From contig NZ_BAZG01000029.1 of NCBI RefSeq assembly GCF_000964525.1, positions 1 through 37,063 of the forward strand: DNA of 37,063 bases. Direction: 5' to 3'. Shown here one piece after another: positions 17,416 to 26,961 of the stretch. The translations under genes were made by a program, and so were the position numbers. The DNA is from Anaeromyxobacter sp. PSR-1 (GTDB lineage: Bacteria; Myxococcota; Myxococcia; Myxococcales; Anaeromyxobacteraceae). Below the pieces are notes generated by a model. It was not told the origin of the DNA. It saw only the letters and a list, made by a program, of their open reading frames with translations, and did not search any database. Position 1 is the first letter of the stretch. Every line of letters begins with the position of its first letter.

Positions 17416-19191
17416 TCAGAACGGATACTTCTCCGTCTCGAGGACCGCGTCCGCCAGGCGCCGCTTCGCCTGGAGCAGGCCGGCGGCGTCGTACTTCGAG
17501 AAGCGGCGGATGCCGCCGAGCAGGATGGTGAGCGTGTCGCCCTCGCCCACGTAGAACGCGGCGCGGCGGGCGGCGGTGGCGGCCTTCTCGGCGGCGGCGA
17601 AGGTGTGGACCTTCACGGCGGCGGCGGCGAGCGCGCGGCGCGCCTCGGGCTGCGTGGCCGCGGTCTTCTCGGCGCGGAGCACCACGCTCTCCGCCGCGAA
17701 CGCCTGGATGGCGACGTCGGCGAGCGCGAGCAGCACCTCCTGCTCGTCCTTGAGCGCCTCGCCGTACTTCTGCACCGCGGCGCCGGCCACCACCAGGAAC
17801 GCGCGCTTCAGGTTGGCGACGGTGGCCTTCTCGGCCGCGAACGGCACCGCGGGGTCCACCTCGTCGAGCGACGGGTTCATGAGGGCGTCCATCGCCTTCA
17901 TGACCTCGCGCTGCAGCGGCAGCTCGCCCTTCAGCGCGCGGCGCAGGATGGTGCCCGGGACGAGCAGGCGGTTGATCTCGTTGGTGCCCTCGAAGATCCG
18001 GTTGATGCGCTCGTCGCGGTAGTACTTCTCCGCCGGGTACTCCTGGATGAAGCCGTAGCCGCCGTGGATCTGCACCACCTCGTCCACCACGTCGGCGAGC
18101 ACCTCGCTGCAGAACACCTTCGCGATCGCGCACTCGATCGCGTACTCCTCGATGCCCTGCTGGTAGGCCTCGTAGTAGCCGGGCTGCTCCGCCGGGATGG
18201 TGGCGAGCCGGTCGTCGATGAGGCCGGCCAGCCGGTAGATGAGCGACTCCGAGGCGTAGACGCCGGCGGCCTGGTCGGCGAGCTTCTCGCGGATCGCGCC
18301 GAAGCGGGCGATGGGCGTGCCGAACTGCTTGCGGGCGTTGGCGTAGGCGGCGCCCGTGGCGAGCGCGAGCTTCGCCGCCCCGGTGACCGCGGCGCCCAGC
18401 TTGAAACGGCCCACGTTCAGCACGTTGAAGGCGATCTTGTGGCCCTTGCCGATCTCGCCGAGCACGTTCTCGACCGGCACCCTGGCGCTCTCGAAGATCA
18501 CCGAGGTGGTGGAGGAGCCCTTGATGCCGAGCTTCTTCTCCTCGGGACCGACCGTCACGCCGGGGAAGGTGCGCTCCACCAGGAAGGCGGTGAAGTGCTT
18601 GCGGTCCACCTTCGCGAACACGGTGAACAGGTTCGCGAACGAGCCGTTGGTGATGAACTGCTTGGTGCCGTCGAGGAGGTAGTACTTCCCGTCGGGCGAG
18701 AGCGTGGCGGTGGCCTTGCCGCCCATGGCGTCGCTGCCCGCCTCCGGCTCGGTGAGGCAGTACGCGGCGGACCACTCGCCGGTCACCAGCTTCGTGAGGT
18801 ACCGGTCCTTCTGCGCGTCCGTCCCGTAGTAGACGAGCGGCAGCGTGCCGATGCCGGTGTGCGCCGCGTAGGAGACCGAGAAGGAGCCGCCCATGCCCAT
18901 GCGCTCGGCCGCGAGCATGCTGGTGGCCTTGTCGAGCGCCAGGCCGCCGTAGGCCTCGGGCGCGTCGATCATGAGCAGGCCCGCGTCGCCCGCCTTGCGC
19001 ATGAGCGCCGCGGCCACGCCGGGCTCGTGCTGCTCGAGCGCGTGCTCGGCCGGGAGCGCCTCGGTCTCGGCGAACTGCTCCGCGGTCTCGGCGATCTGGC
19101 GCTGCTCCTCGGTGAAGTCCTCCGGGGTGAAGACGTCGTCCTTCGTCGCCTCGGAGATCAGGTACTCCGCGCCCTTGAACAGCCTGGCCAT
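17416..19191 (-). CDS. Acyl-CoA dehydrogenase, long form with C-terminal extension
   Basis: A 591-residue FAD-dependent acyl-CoA dehydrogenase that makes trans-2-enoyl-CoA from saturated acyl-CoA. Residues 25-410 are the three-part ACAD fold, with YCLTEPEAGSDA (about 144-155), FITNGSFANLFTVFAKV, RKQFGTPIARFGAI and the catalytic Glu401 in RIFEGTNEINR. Residues about 420-591 form an extra helical domain like that of very-long-chain dehydrogenases, so long-chain substrates are likely. It is the last gene of a minus-strand operon with thiolase and the hydratase/dehydrogenase, giving the dehydrogenation step of the cycle. The electron acceptor ETF is not in the window. Confidence 0.93.
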   Translation of the reverse strand: MARLFKGAEYLISEATKDDVFTPEDFTEEQRQIAETAEQFAETEALPAEHALEQHEPGVAAALMRKAGDAGLLMIDAPEAYGGLALDKATSMLAAERMGMGGSFSVSYAAHTGIGTLPLVYYGTDAQKDRYLTKLVTGEWSAAYCLTEPEAGSDAMGGKATATLSPDGKYYLLDGTKQFITNGSFANLFTVFAKVDRKHFTAFLVERTFPGVTVGPEEKKLGIKGSSTTSVIFESARVPVENVLGEIGKGHKIAFNVLNVGRFKLGAAVTGAAKLALATGAAYANARKQFGTPIARFGAIREKLADQAAGVYASESLIYRLAGLIDDRLATIPAEQPGYYEAYQQGIEEYAIECAIAKVFCSEVLADVVDEVVQIHGGYGFIQEYPAEKYYRDERINRIFEGTNEINRLLVPGTILRRALKGELPLQREVMKAMDALMNPSLDEVDPAVPFAAEKATVANLKRAFLVVAGAAVQKYGEALKDEQEVLLALADVAIQAFAAESVVLRAEKTAATQPEARRALAAAAVKVHTFAAAEKAATAARRAAFYVGEGDTLTILLGGIRRFSKYDAAGLLQAKRRLADAVLETEKYPF

Positions 19192-19234
19192 GGTCGCTCC
19201 TCCTCGTCGCCTTCCGTGAGCCGCCCGCGCGCCG

Positions 19235-20407
19235 TCAGGCGCGCTCGAACACCGCCGCCGCGCCCATCCCGCCGCCCACGCACATCGACACGATCCCGTG
19301 CCGCGCGCCGGTCCGCCGCATCCCGTGCAGCAGCGTGGCGGTGAGCTTCGCGCCGGTGCAGCCGAGCGGGTGCCCGAGCGCGATGGCGCCGCCGGTGGGG
19401 TTCACCTTCGCCGGGTCGAGCCCGAGCGCCCGCACGCAGGCGAGCGACTGGGACGCGAACGCCTCGTTCAGCTCGATCTGCCCGACGTCCTCGAGCCTCA
19501 GGCCGGCGCGCTTCAGCGCCGCCGGGATCGCCTCGACCGGGCCGATGCCCATGATCTCCGGCGGCACCCCGCGCACCGCGTACGAGACGAAGCGCGCCAG
19601 CGGGGCGAGGCCGGTGCGGGAGAGGAACGCCTCGGAGACCACCAGCGCGGCCGCGGCGCCGTCGGTGGTCTGGGAGGCGTTGCCGGCGGTGACCGTGCCG
19701 TCGAGCTTGAACGCCGGCTTCAGCTTCGCGAGCGCCTCGAGGCTGGTGCCCGGGCGCACGCCGTCGTCGGCCGTGACCTGCTCGGTGCGCCGCACCGCCT
19801 TCCCCTTCTCGACGGTGACCTGCTCCACCTCCACCGGCACGAGCTCGTCCGCGAACAGGCCCTCCGCCTGCGCCCTCGCGGCGCGGGCGTGGCTCTGCAC
19901 CGCGAACGCGTCCTGGTCCTCGCGGCTGACGTGGTCGCGCGCCGCCACCAGCTCGGCGGTGATGCCCATGGCCGCGAACGACTCCGGCCAGGAGGCGACC
20001 AGCGACGGGTTGGCGCTGAAGTGCGAGCCGCCCATGGGCACGAGGCTCATGCTCTCGGCCCCGCCCGCCACGAGGCAGTCCGCCTGGCCGGCCATGATCC
20101 GCTCGGCGGCGGTGGCGATGGTCTGCAGGCCGGAGGCGCAGAAGCGGTTCACCGTCTGGCCCGGCACGCCCACCGGCAGCCCGGCCCGGAGGGCCGCGAC
20201 GCGCCCGAGGTTCATGCCCTGCTCGCCCTCGGGGAACGCGCACCCGAGGATGACGTCCTCCACCTGCCCCGGGTCGACGCCGGTCCGCGCCAGCAGCGCG
20301 CGGATGGCGACGGCGGCCAGGTCGTCCGGGCGGACGTCCTTCAGCTTCCCCTTCTTCGCCTTGCACCCGGGGGTCCGCACCGCTGCGAGGACGTAGGCTG
20401 CGCTCAT
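19235..20407 (-). CDS. fadA: Acetyl-CoA acyltransferase (3-ketoacyl-CoA thiolase)
   Basis: A 390-residue thiolase with all catalytic residues: Cys90 in VNRFCASGLQ, the His of GGAIALGHPLGCTGAKL and the second Cys in SMCVGGGMGAAAVFE. It splits 3-ketoacyl-CoA to acetyl-CoA and a shortened acyl-CoA. It lies between the genes of the other beta-oxidation enzymes, 46 bases after the hydratase/dehydrogenase and 43 before the dehydrogenase, in one orientation. Biosynthetic acetyl-CoA acetyltransferase is possible from sequence alone, but the operon argues for degradation. Confidence 0.93.
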   Translation of the reverse strand: MSAAYVLAAVRTPGCKAKKGKLKDVRPDDLAAVAIRALLARTGVDPGQVEDVILGCAFPEGEQGMNLGRVAALRAGLPVGVPGQTVNRFCASGLQTIATAAERIMAGQADCLVAGGAESMSLVPMGGSHFSANPSLVASWPESFAAMGITAELVAARDHVSREDQDAFAVQSHARAARAQAEGLFADELVPVEVEQVTVEKGKAVRRTEQVTADDGVRPGTSLEALAKLKPAFKLDGTVTAGNASQTTDGAAAALVVSEAFLSRTGLAPLARFVSYAVRGVPPEIMGIGPVEAIPAALKRAGLRLEDVGQIELNEAFASQSLACVRALGLDPAKVNPTGGAIALGHPLGCTGAKLTATLLHGMRRTGARHGIVSMCVGGGMGAAAVFERA

Positions 20408-20453
20408 TCCAGGTCTCCTCTCGCGCTCGCGCGCTCGACGCCGTGCCCGACCG

Positions 20454-22841
20454 CTAGTTCCGGAGCGGCTTGCCCTTCTTCAGCATGTGCTGGATGCGCT
20501 CGAGCGTCTTCCGCTCGCCGCACAGCTTCAGGAACGCCTCGCGCTCGAGATCGAGCAGGTCCTGCTCGGTGACGAGCGTGCCCGCCGGCACGTCGCCGCC
20601 GGTCATGACGCCGGCGATGGTGCGGCCGAGCTTCTCCTCGTACTCGGTGATGAAGCCGCCCATGCGCATGTTCCAGAGCTGGGAGGCGATGCTCGCGGCC
20701 GCGCCGCGGCCGGGGGCGCGCAGGCCGGTGGCGGGCGTGCCCGGGCGGAAGTTCGCGGCCAGCGCCAGCGCCTTCTGCTTCGCGTCGTGCACCAGCCGAT
20801 CCGGCGAGAGCGTCACCGCGTCGCCCTCGCGGAGCATCCCCATGGCGGCGAGCTCGTCGGCGGAGGCGCTCACCTTGGCGAGCGCGACGGTGTTGAAGTG
20901 CTTGAACACGAACGGCGAGGCGTCGATCTCGTACTTCTCCGCCAGGCGGATGGCCCGGAGCGCCATCTCCTTGGTGCCGCCGCCGGCGGGGAGCAGCCCC
21001 ACGCCGATCTCGACGAGCCCCATGTACGTCTCGGCGAGCGGGTTCAGCGCGGTGGCGTGCAGGCACACCTCGCAGCCGCCGCCCAGCGCCAGCCCGTGCG
21101 GCGCAGCCACCACCGGCACCCGCGCGTACTTGAGCGCCATCATCGCCTTCTGGAAGGCGCGGATGGTGAGCGCGATCTCGTCGAAGGCGCCCTCGGCGAT
21201 GGCCACCGCGATGAGCATCAGGTTCGCGCCGGCCGAGAACGCCGGCTGGCCGCGGTTCGCGACGACGAGCCCCTGGCCGTCGCGCTCGGCGCGGGCCACG
21301 GCCTTGTGGACCATGGCGAGCACGTCCGGGCCGATGGCGTTCATCTTGGTGTGGAACTCGAGGCAGAAGACGCCGTCGCCGAGGTCGAGCACCGAGGCGC
21401 CCGCGTTCCGCTCCACCACCGCGCCGGACTTCTCCAGGATCGCGAGGTCGATCTGGTCGGCCGGGCGCGGCACGTCGCGGTACCCGCCGCCGGCGGCGAG
21501 GTCGAGGTAGCGGCGCCGCCCGCCCTCCTCGACGTAGAACCGCTCGATCCCGCGGAGCCGGTCCGGCACCGCCACGCCGTCCTTCTCCGCGCGGGCCACG
21601 AACGCGGGGACGCCCACCGCGTCGAGCATCTCGAACGGGCCGAGGTCCCAGCCGAAGCCCCAGCGCATGGCCGCGTCCACGTTCACCACGTCGTCGGCGA
21701 TCTCCGGGATCCGCTCGAACGCGTAGAGAAGCGTGTCGCGCAGGTTGCGCCAGGCGTGCTCCGCGACCTTGTCCTTCCCGGCGAGCGCGGTCCGCAGGCG
21801 CTGGGCCGGGTCGTCGATGCCCTTCGTCGCCTCCACCGAGGCGCTGCGCGGCTTCGCGGCCGGCACGTACTCGCCCTTGCGGTGGTCGTAGATCGAGAGG
21901 CCGCCGCCCTCGCCCTTGTCCTTCCTGAAGAAGCCGCCCTTCGATTTGTTGCCGAGGATCCCCTTCGCGACCATCTGCTCGAGGAACGCGGGGAGCTTGA
22001 ACTCCTCGCGGCGCGAGTCGCCCGGGAGCAGCTCGTAGGAGTTCTTCGCCACGTGGAGGAGCGTGTCGAGCCCCACCAGGTCGGCGGTGCGGAACGTCGC
22101 GCTCTTCGGCCGCGCGGTGGGGGGGCCGGCGATGGCGTCCACCTCCTCGACGGTCAGGTCGAGCTCCACCATGTGCCGGATGGCGTTGCACATCGCGAAC
22201 ACGCCGATGCGGTTCGCCACGAAGTTCGGCGTGTCCTTGCCGGTGACGATGCCCTTGCCGAGGCGCACGCGGATGAGCTCGGCCATGCCCGCGGCGATGG
22301 CCGGGTCGGTGTGCCGGCTCGAGACGATCTCGACGAGCCGCATGTAGCGCGGCGGGTTGAAGAAGTGGGTGACGAGGAAGCGCGGGCGGAGCGCCTCGGG
22401 CAGCGTGTCGGCGATGGCGTTCACCGAGAGGCCGCTCGTGTTCGTGGTGAGGACCGCCGTGGGCTTGAGGTGCGGGGCGATGCGCCCGAGGAGCTGGCGC
22501 TTCACCTCGAGGTTCTCGAGCACCACCTCGACCACCCAGTCGCAGGTCGCGAGCCGCGGGAGGTCGTCCTCGAGGTTGCCGACGTCGATGCGCGAGGCGT
22601 AGGCGGGCAGGTAGAGCGGCGCCGGCTTCAGCTTCTCGAGGCCGGCGCGCGCCGCGGTCGCGAGGCGGTTGCGGACCACCGGGCTGTCGAGCCCGAGGCC
22701 GGCCGCCTTCTCCTCGGCGTTCGGCTCCTTCGGGACGATGTCGAGGAGCAGCACCCCGAACCCCGCGTTGGCCAGGTGCGCGGCGATGGTGCTGCCCATC
22801 ACGCCCGACCCCAGCACCGCCACCCGCTCGATCCGGTCCAT
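20454..22841 (-). CDS. 3-hydroxyacyl-CoA dehydrogenase/enoyl-CoA hydratase (FadN-like)
   Basis: A 795-residue two-function protein. Residues 5-190 form the NAD-binding Rossmann domain (VAVLGSGVMGSTIAAHLANA), with the catalytic His in VTHFFNPPRYMRLVEIV; residues about 190-430 the dehydrogenase helical domains; residues about 470-690 an enoyl-CoA hydratase/isomerase domain (FSAGANLMLIA, ALGGGCEVCLHA). The order dehydrogenase then hydratase is that of Bacillus FadN and opposite to E. coli FadB. It is the promoter-proximal gene of the operon and divergent from the PrpR-type activator. With the thiolase and dehydrogenase it completes a beta-oxidation cycle. Confidence 0.92.
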   Translation of the reverse strand: MDRIERVAVLGSGVMGSTIAAHLANAGFGVLLLDIVPKEPNAEEKAAGLGLDSPVVRNRLATAARAGLEKLKPAPLYLPAYASRIDVGNLEDDLPRLATCDWVVEVVLENLEVKRQLLGRIAPHLKPTAVLTTNTSGLSVNAIADTLPEALRPRFLVTHFFNPPRYMRLVEIVSSRHTDPAIAAGMAELIRVRLGKGIVTGKDTPNFVANRIGVFAMCNAIRHMVELDLTVEEVDAIAGPPTARPKSATFRTADLVGLDTLLHVAKNSYELLPGDSRREEFKLPAFLEQMVAKGILGNKSKGGFFRKDKGEGGGLSIYDHRKGEYVPAAKPRSASVEATKGIDDPAQRLRTALAGKDKVAEHAWRNLRDTLLYAFERIPEIADDVVNVDAAMRWGFGWDLGPFEMLDAVGVPAFVARAEKDGVAVPDRLRGIERFYVEEGGRRRYLDLAAGGGYRDVPRPADQIDLAILEKSGAVVERNAGASVLDLGDGVFCLEFHTKMNAIGPDVLAMVHKAVARAERDGQGLVVANRGQPAFSAGANLMLIAVAIAEGAFDEIALTIRAFQKAMMALKYARVPVVAAPHGLALGGGCEVCLHATALNPLAETYMGLVEIGVGLLPAGGGTKEMALRAIRLAEKYEIDASPFVFKHFNTVALAKVSASADELAAMGMLREGDAVTLSPDRLVHDAKQKALALAANFRPGTPATGLRAPGRGAAASIASQLWNMRMGGFITEYEEKLGRTIAGVMTGGDVPAGTLVTEQDLLDLEREAFLKLCGERKTLERIQHMLKKGKPLRN

Positions 22842-23145
22842 CGTGGCCTCCGTGGTGCGTTCGCGTCCGCTGCGCGGCCCCTGCCGGCCGCCGCGCCGAC
22901 GCGCACAAGTTGCACGTGCCGCACCACGTCATCGGCCGCGGCCGGCCGAGCGGCCAAGGCGGCGGGTTGACATGCGAATCAACGCGTGGTCCCCGCGCGG
23001 GTCCCACGCCCCGATATGTTCCGATCCGTTCCGTAGCTGGCGCACCTCGTTCCGGTTTCGGTACACTTCCCGGCACACCATGCCCGCCGCTCCCGAACCC
23101 AGAGTCGTTTCCTCCTGACCCAGAGTCGTTTCGCGAGGTGCCGTC
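22842..23145. promoter_or_regulatory. Divergent control region with phased repeats
   Basis: No gene is present in these 304 bases. Besides the sigma54-like site there are: TTGACA at 22967-22972 inside the inverted repeat GTTGA-N8-TCAAC (22966-22983); three copies of GTTCCG at 23018, 23028 and 23049, spaced 10 and 21 bases so that all face one side of the helix; and two identical 15-base repeats, ACCCAGAGTCGTTTC, at 23097-23111 and 23118-23132, 21 bases apart, ending 13 bases before the activator start. The phased elements are good candidates for binding of the activator upstream of the operon and near its own gene. Confidence 0.5.
22911..22926 (-). promoter_or_regulatory. Putative sigma54 promoter of the beta-oxidation operon
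   Basis: On the minus strand TGGTGCGGCACGTGCA has GG and GC ten bases apart and matches 9 of 12 informative positions of TGGCACG-N4-TTGCA. Transcription would begin near 22898, leaving a leader of about 55 bases before the start at 22841. The divergent gene encodes a sigma54 activator, which strengthens the call. Confidence 0.45.
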
Positions 23146-25104
<1,959 letters not shown>

Positions 25105-25142
25105 GCGCCGGCCGCCCCCTCCCGAGCGCGCCGCCGATCTCC

Positions 25143-25171
25143 TTGACTCCCGCCCGGCTTCACGGCAAAAA
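25143..25171 (+). promoter_or_regulatory. Putative tRNA promoter
   Basis: TTGACT (25143-25148) is followed 17 bases later by CAAAAA (25166-25171), a weak -10, placing the transcript start about six bases before the tRNA. The -35 is good and the A-rich -10 stands out in very GC-rich sequence. Confidence 0.4.
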
Positions 25172-25183
25172 CGGGGTCGCGAC

Positions 25184-25259
25184 GCGGGAATAGCTCAGTT
25201 GGTAGAGCATCAGCTTCCCAAGCTGAGGGTCGCCGGTTCGAATCCGGTTTCCCGCTCCA
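25184..25259 (+). tRNA. tRNA-Gly (anticodon CCC)
   Basis: A 76-base cloverleaf including the encoded CCA (25257-25259). The acceptor stem GCGGGAA pairs with TTCCCGC, discriminator base T; the D-loop AGCTCAGTTGGTAGAGC, the anticodon stem TCAGC/GCTGA with loop TTCCCAA (anticodon 25217-25219) and the TPsiC arm GGTTCGAATCC are all canonical. It decodes GGG. It stands alone with its own promoter and terminator. Confidence 0.97.
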
Positions 25260-25274
25260 ACCTTCGATGGACCG

Positions 25275-25306
25275 AACGCCCGGCGACCCCGGGCGTTTCG
25301 TCTTTC
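25275..25306 (+). terminator. Intrinsic terminator after tRNA-Gly
   Basis: AACGCCCGG, loop CGACC, CCGGGCGTT: a perfect nine-bp stem followed by TCGTCTTTC, a fair T-rich tract for this genome, 15 bases after the tRNA. Confidence 0.75.
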
Positions 25307-25379
25307 TGGCGACACCAGGGTACGGTGTGCACTGCGGGTCGAAGCCGAGCCCGCCGCAAGCGAACCCGATGCGCGACCG

Positions 25380-25844
25380 ATGATGAACCTCCTCCCCTTC
25401 GCCCGCGCCGAGCTTCGATCGACCTCGACGCCCGAGGAGGTGACGGCGCGGGTCGCGGAGATCGTGACGCAGGGGCACTGGGCGCCACAGCGCCCGCTCC
25501 GCGGGAGGATCCAGAGGCGACGGCTCGAGCTCGTGCGAAACATCGCCCGCACGCACGCCGTGGTCCTCGGTGAGATCGAGGGCGCAGGGGCTGGCTCCGT
25601 CGTCCACCTCCGCTTCCGCCTTCGCTGGTGGCTCGCCGCGATCCTGGGCACCTGGTTCGCGTTCTTCTCGTATGCGGCCGCGGCGAACCTGCGCTGGCTC
25701 GCATCCGGTGTCGCGGGGATCGTCCTCGCGCTCGCGGCCGGGGCCGTGACCGTCGGCTTCGCCGCCGCCCTGCTCACGACGCCGTTCCGGCGCGACGTCC
25801 GGGCGATCCTCGAGGCGCTGCGGGACGCCGTCGAGCGCGGCTGA
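25380..25844 (+). CDS. Small membrane protein of unknown function
   Basis: A 154-residue protein: a soluble, basic N-terminal part (residues 1-80, including RGRIQRRRLELVRNIART) then two hydrophobic helices at about 84-103 and 106-129 (WWLAAILGTWFAFFSYAAAA and GVAGIVLALAAGAVTVGFAA) and a short cytosolic tail. I do not recognise a family. Two adjacent ATGs could start it. Its last codons and the bases just after the stop recur at 28567-28617, at the end of the DUF4304 gene, showing a local duplication. Confidence 0.6.
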   Translation: MMNLLPFARAELRSTSTPEEVTARVAEIVTQGHWAPQRPLRGRIQRRRLELVRNIARTHAVVLGEIEGAGAGSVVHLRFRLRWWLAAILGTWFAFFSYAAAANLRWLASGVAGIVLALAAGAVTVGFAAALLTTPFRRDVRAILEALRDAVERG

Positions 25845-25845
25845 G

Positions 25846-25946
25846 CCACGCCTCGGGGAATCAGCCCCGCCTGCCGCGCCCAGACGCGAAGGGCATCCCG
25901 CCCCCGTCGTCGCGAGCACGATCCGCCTGGCCTCGTTGCGCCTGCC
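25846..25946 (-). pseudogene. Decayed copy of the DUF4304 gene 3' end
   Basis: The sequence matches 28580-28690, the 3' end of the intact minus-strand gene at 28587-29195. The first about 50 bases (counting from 25833) differ at only five positions; after a deletion of about 20 bases the match resumes at GCACGATCCGCCTGGCCTCG. On the minus strand it still reads RVWARQAGLIP against RLWARQAGLIP of the intact protein. No start or full frame remains. Confidence 0.65.
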
Positions 25947-25970
25947 CCGCCCGGACCCGCGCGCCCGCTG

Positions 25971-26006
25971 CGCGTCACGCTTCGGGCGGCTACGTCGTCT
26001 CCCCGG
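25971..26006 (+). promoter_or_regulatory. ECF41-type promoter, copy 1 (autoregulatory)
   Basis: CGCGTCACGC (25971-25980), ten bases, then TACGTCGTCT (25991-26000) and CCCCGG. The same blocks with the same ten-base gap recur at 26900-26935 before the DoxX-like gene. The GTCAC and CGTC cores agree with the known ECF41 target motif. The -10 block ends eight bases before the sigma factor ATG, so the mRNA would be nearly leaderless. Confidence 0.65.
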
Positions 26007-26007
26007 G

Positions 26008-26892
26008 ATGACCGACACGGGGGAGACCTTCGAGGCGCAGCGCCCCGCCCTGCTCGCGCTCGCCTACCGGATGCTCGGCGAGCTGGCGCGCGCCGAGGAC
26101 GTGGTGCAGGAGGCATGGATCCGGTGGCAGCGGCGCCCGGGCGAGGTCGACTCCCCGAAGGCGTTCCTGCTCACCACGGTCGCGCGGCTGTGCCTCGACG
26201 AACTCGGCTCGGCCCGCGCGCGGCGCGAGGAGAGCCGCAGCGATCGCTTGCCGGAGCCGGTGGAGCTCGATCGCGCCGGCCTCGGGCGCGTGGAGCTGCT
26301 CGACCGGATCTCGATGGCGTTCCTGGTCCTCCTGCAGCGCCTCACGGCCGCCGAGCGCGCCGTGCTGCTGCTGCACGACGTGTTCGACATGACGCACGCC
26401 GAGATCGCGGCGCGGCTCGAGAAGAGCGAGCCGGCGTGCCGCCAGCTCCTGCGGCGGGCGAGAGAGAACGTCGCCACGGAGCGCCGCACGCTCCGGACGT
26501 CGCGGGACGAGCACCAGCGGCTCCTCGCGGCCTTCATGGAGGCGAGCGCGCGCGGCGATCAGGGCGCGCTGCTCGACCTGCTCGCGGAGGACGCCGTCCT
26601 CGTCGCCGACGCGGGTCCCGGCGTGGTGCGCTACGGGCGCATCCGGAACGTCGGACGGCCCGTGGTCGGCGGGCTCAAGGTCGCGGCGCTGCTCGCGTCC
26701 GTCGCGCGGCAGCGGGTCGGGCCGCCGCTCGAGCTGCGCGAGCGCACGCTCAACGGCGAGCCGGCCGCGGTGGCGTTCGAGGGCGGGCGCCCGGTATCCG
26801 CGATCCTGCTCGGGGTCGCCGAGGGGAAGGTCCGGCACGTGTACCTCCAGGCAGACCCGGAGCGGCTCCGGCATGTCGGCTCGCTCGACTGA
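26008..26892 (+). CDS. ECF41/SigJ-type RNA polymerase sigma factor with SnoaL-like C-terminal domain
   Basis: A 294-residue extracytoplasmic-function sigma factor. Region 2 is at about residues 12-75 (AYRMLGELARAEDVVQEAWIRWQ), region 4 at about 110-160 (LLLHDVFDMTHAEIAARLEKSEPACRQLLRRARE), and residues 170-294 form a SnoaL/NTF2-like domain that, in ECF41 factors, replaces an anti-sigma factor and controls activity. The usual DGGGK and NPDK signatures of that domain are altered here (DAGPG and ADPE), so its control may differ. ATG at 26008 chosen as it begins the conserved domain; an upstream in-frame ATG lies before the promoter motif. The DoxX-like gene downstream is the likely target. Confidence 0.88.
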   Translation: MTDTGETFEAQRPALLALAYRMLGELARAEDVVQEAWIRWQRRPGEVDSPKAFLLTTVARLCLDELGSARARREESRSDRLPEPVELDRAGLGRVELLDRISMAFLVLLQRLTAAERAVLLLHDVFDMTHAEIAARLEKSEPACRQLLRRARENVATERRTLRTSRDEHQRLLAAFMEASARGDQGALLDLLAEDAVLVADAGPGVVRYGRIRNVGRPVVGGLKVAALLASVARQRVGPPLELRERTLNGEPAAVAFEGGRPVSAILLGVAEGKVRHVYLQADPERLRHVGSLD

Positions 26893-26899
26893 GCGGCGC

Positions 26900-26935
26900 C
26901 GCGTCACGCTCCGCGGGGCTGCGTCGTCTCCGCGG
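26900..26935 (+). promoter_or_regulatory. ECF41-type promoter, copy 2 (target gene)
   Basis: CGCGTCACGC (26900-26909), ten bases, TGCGTCGTCT (26920-26929), CCGCGG. Nearly identical to the motif before the sigma factor gene, with the same spacing, and placed 27 bases before the DoxX-like start. Confidence 0.65.
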
Positions 26936-26958
26936 CAAACCCAGCATGGAGGTTTGCC
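26934..26958 (+). promoter_or_regulatory. Leader hairpin overlapping the ribosome site of the DoxX-like gene
   Basis: GGCAAACC, loop CAGCATGGA, GGTTTGCC: a perfect eight-bp stem. The Shine-Dalgarno GGAGG (26948-26952) is split between loop and right arm, so the folded form should hide part of it. It lies at the expected 5' end of the ECF41-driven transcript. Confidence 0.5.
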
Positions 26959-26961
26959 CAG

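Noticed and set aside
23071-23085. Second sigma54 site driving the activator gene (CGGCACACCATGCCC)
   Set aside because: The -12 GC is not at the required ten-base distance from the -24 GG.
25241-25259. Attachment-site duplication of the tRNA-Gly 3' end
   Set aside because: The only similar sequence in the window is GGTTCGAACGG near 27441, sharing just nine bases, too short to support an integration event.
25184-25259. Larger tRNA cluster
   Set aside because: No second cloverleaf is found on either side.
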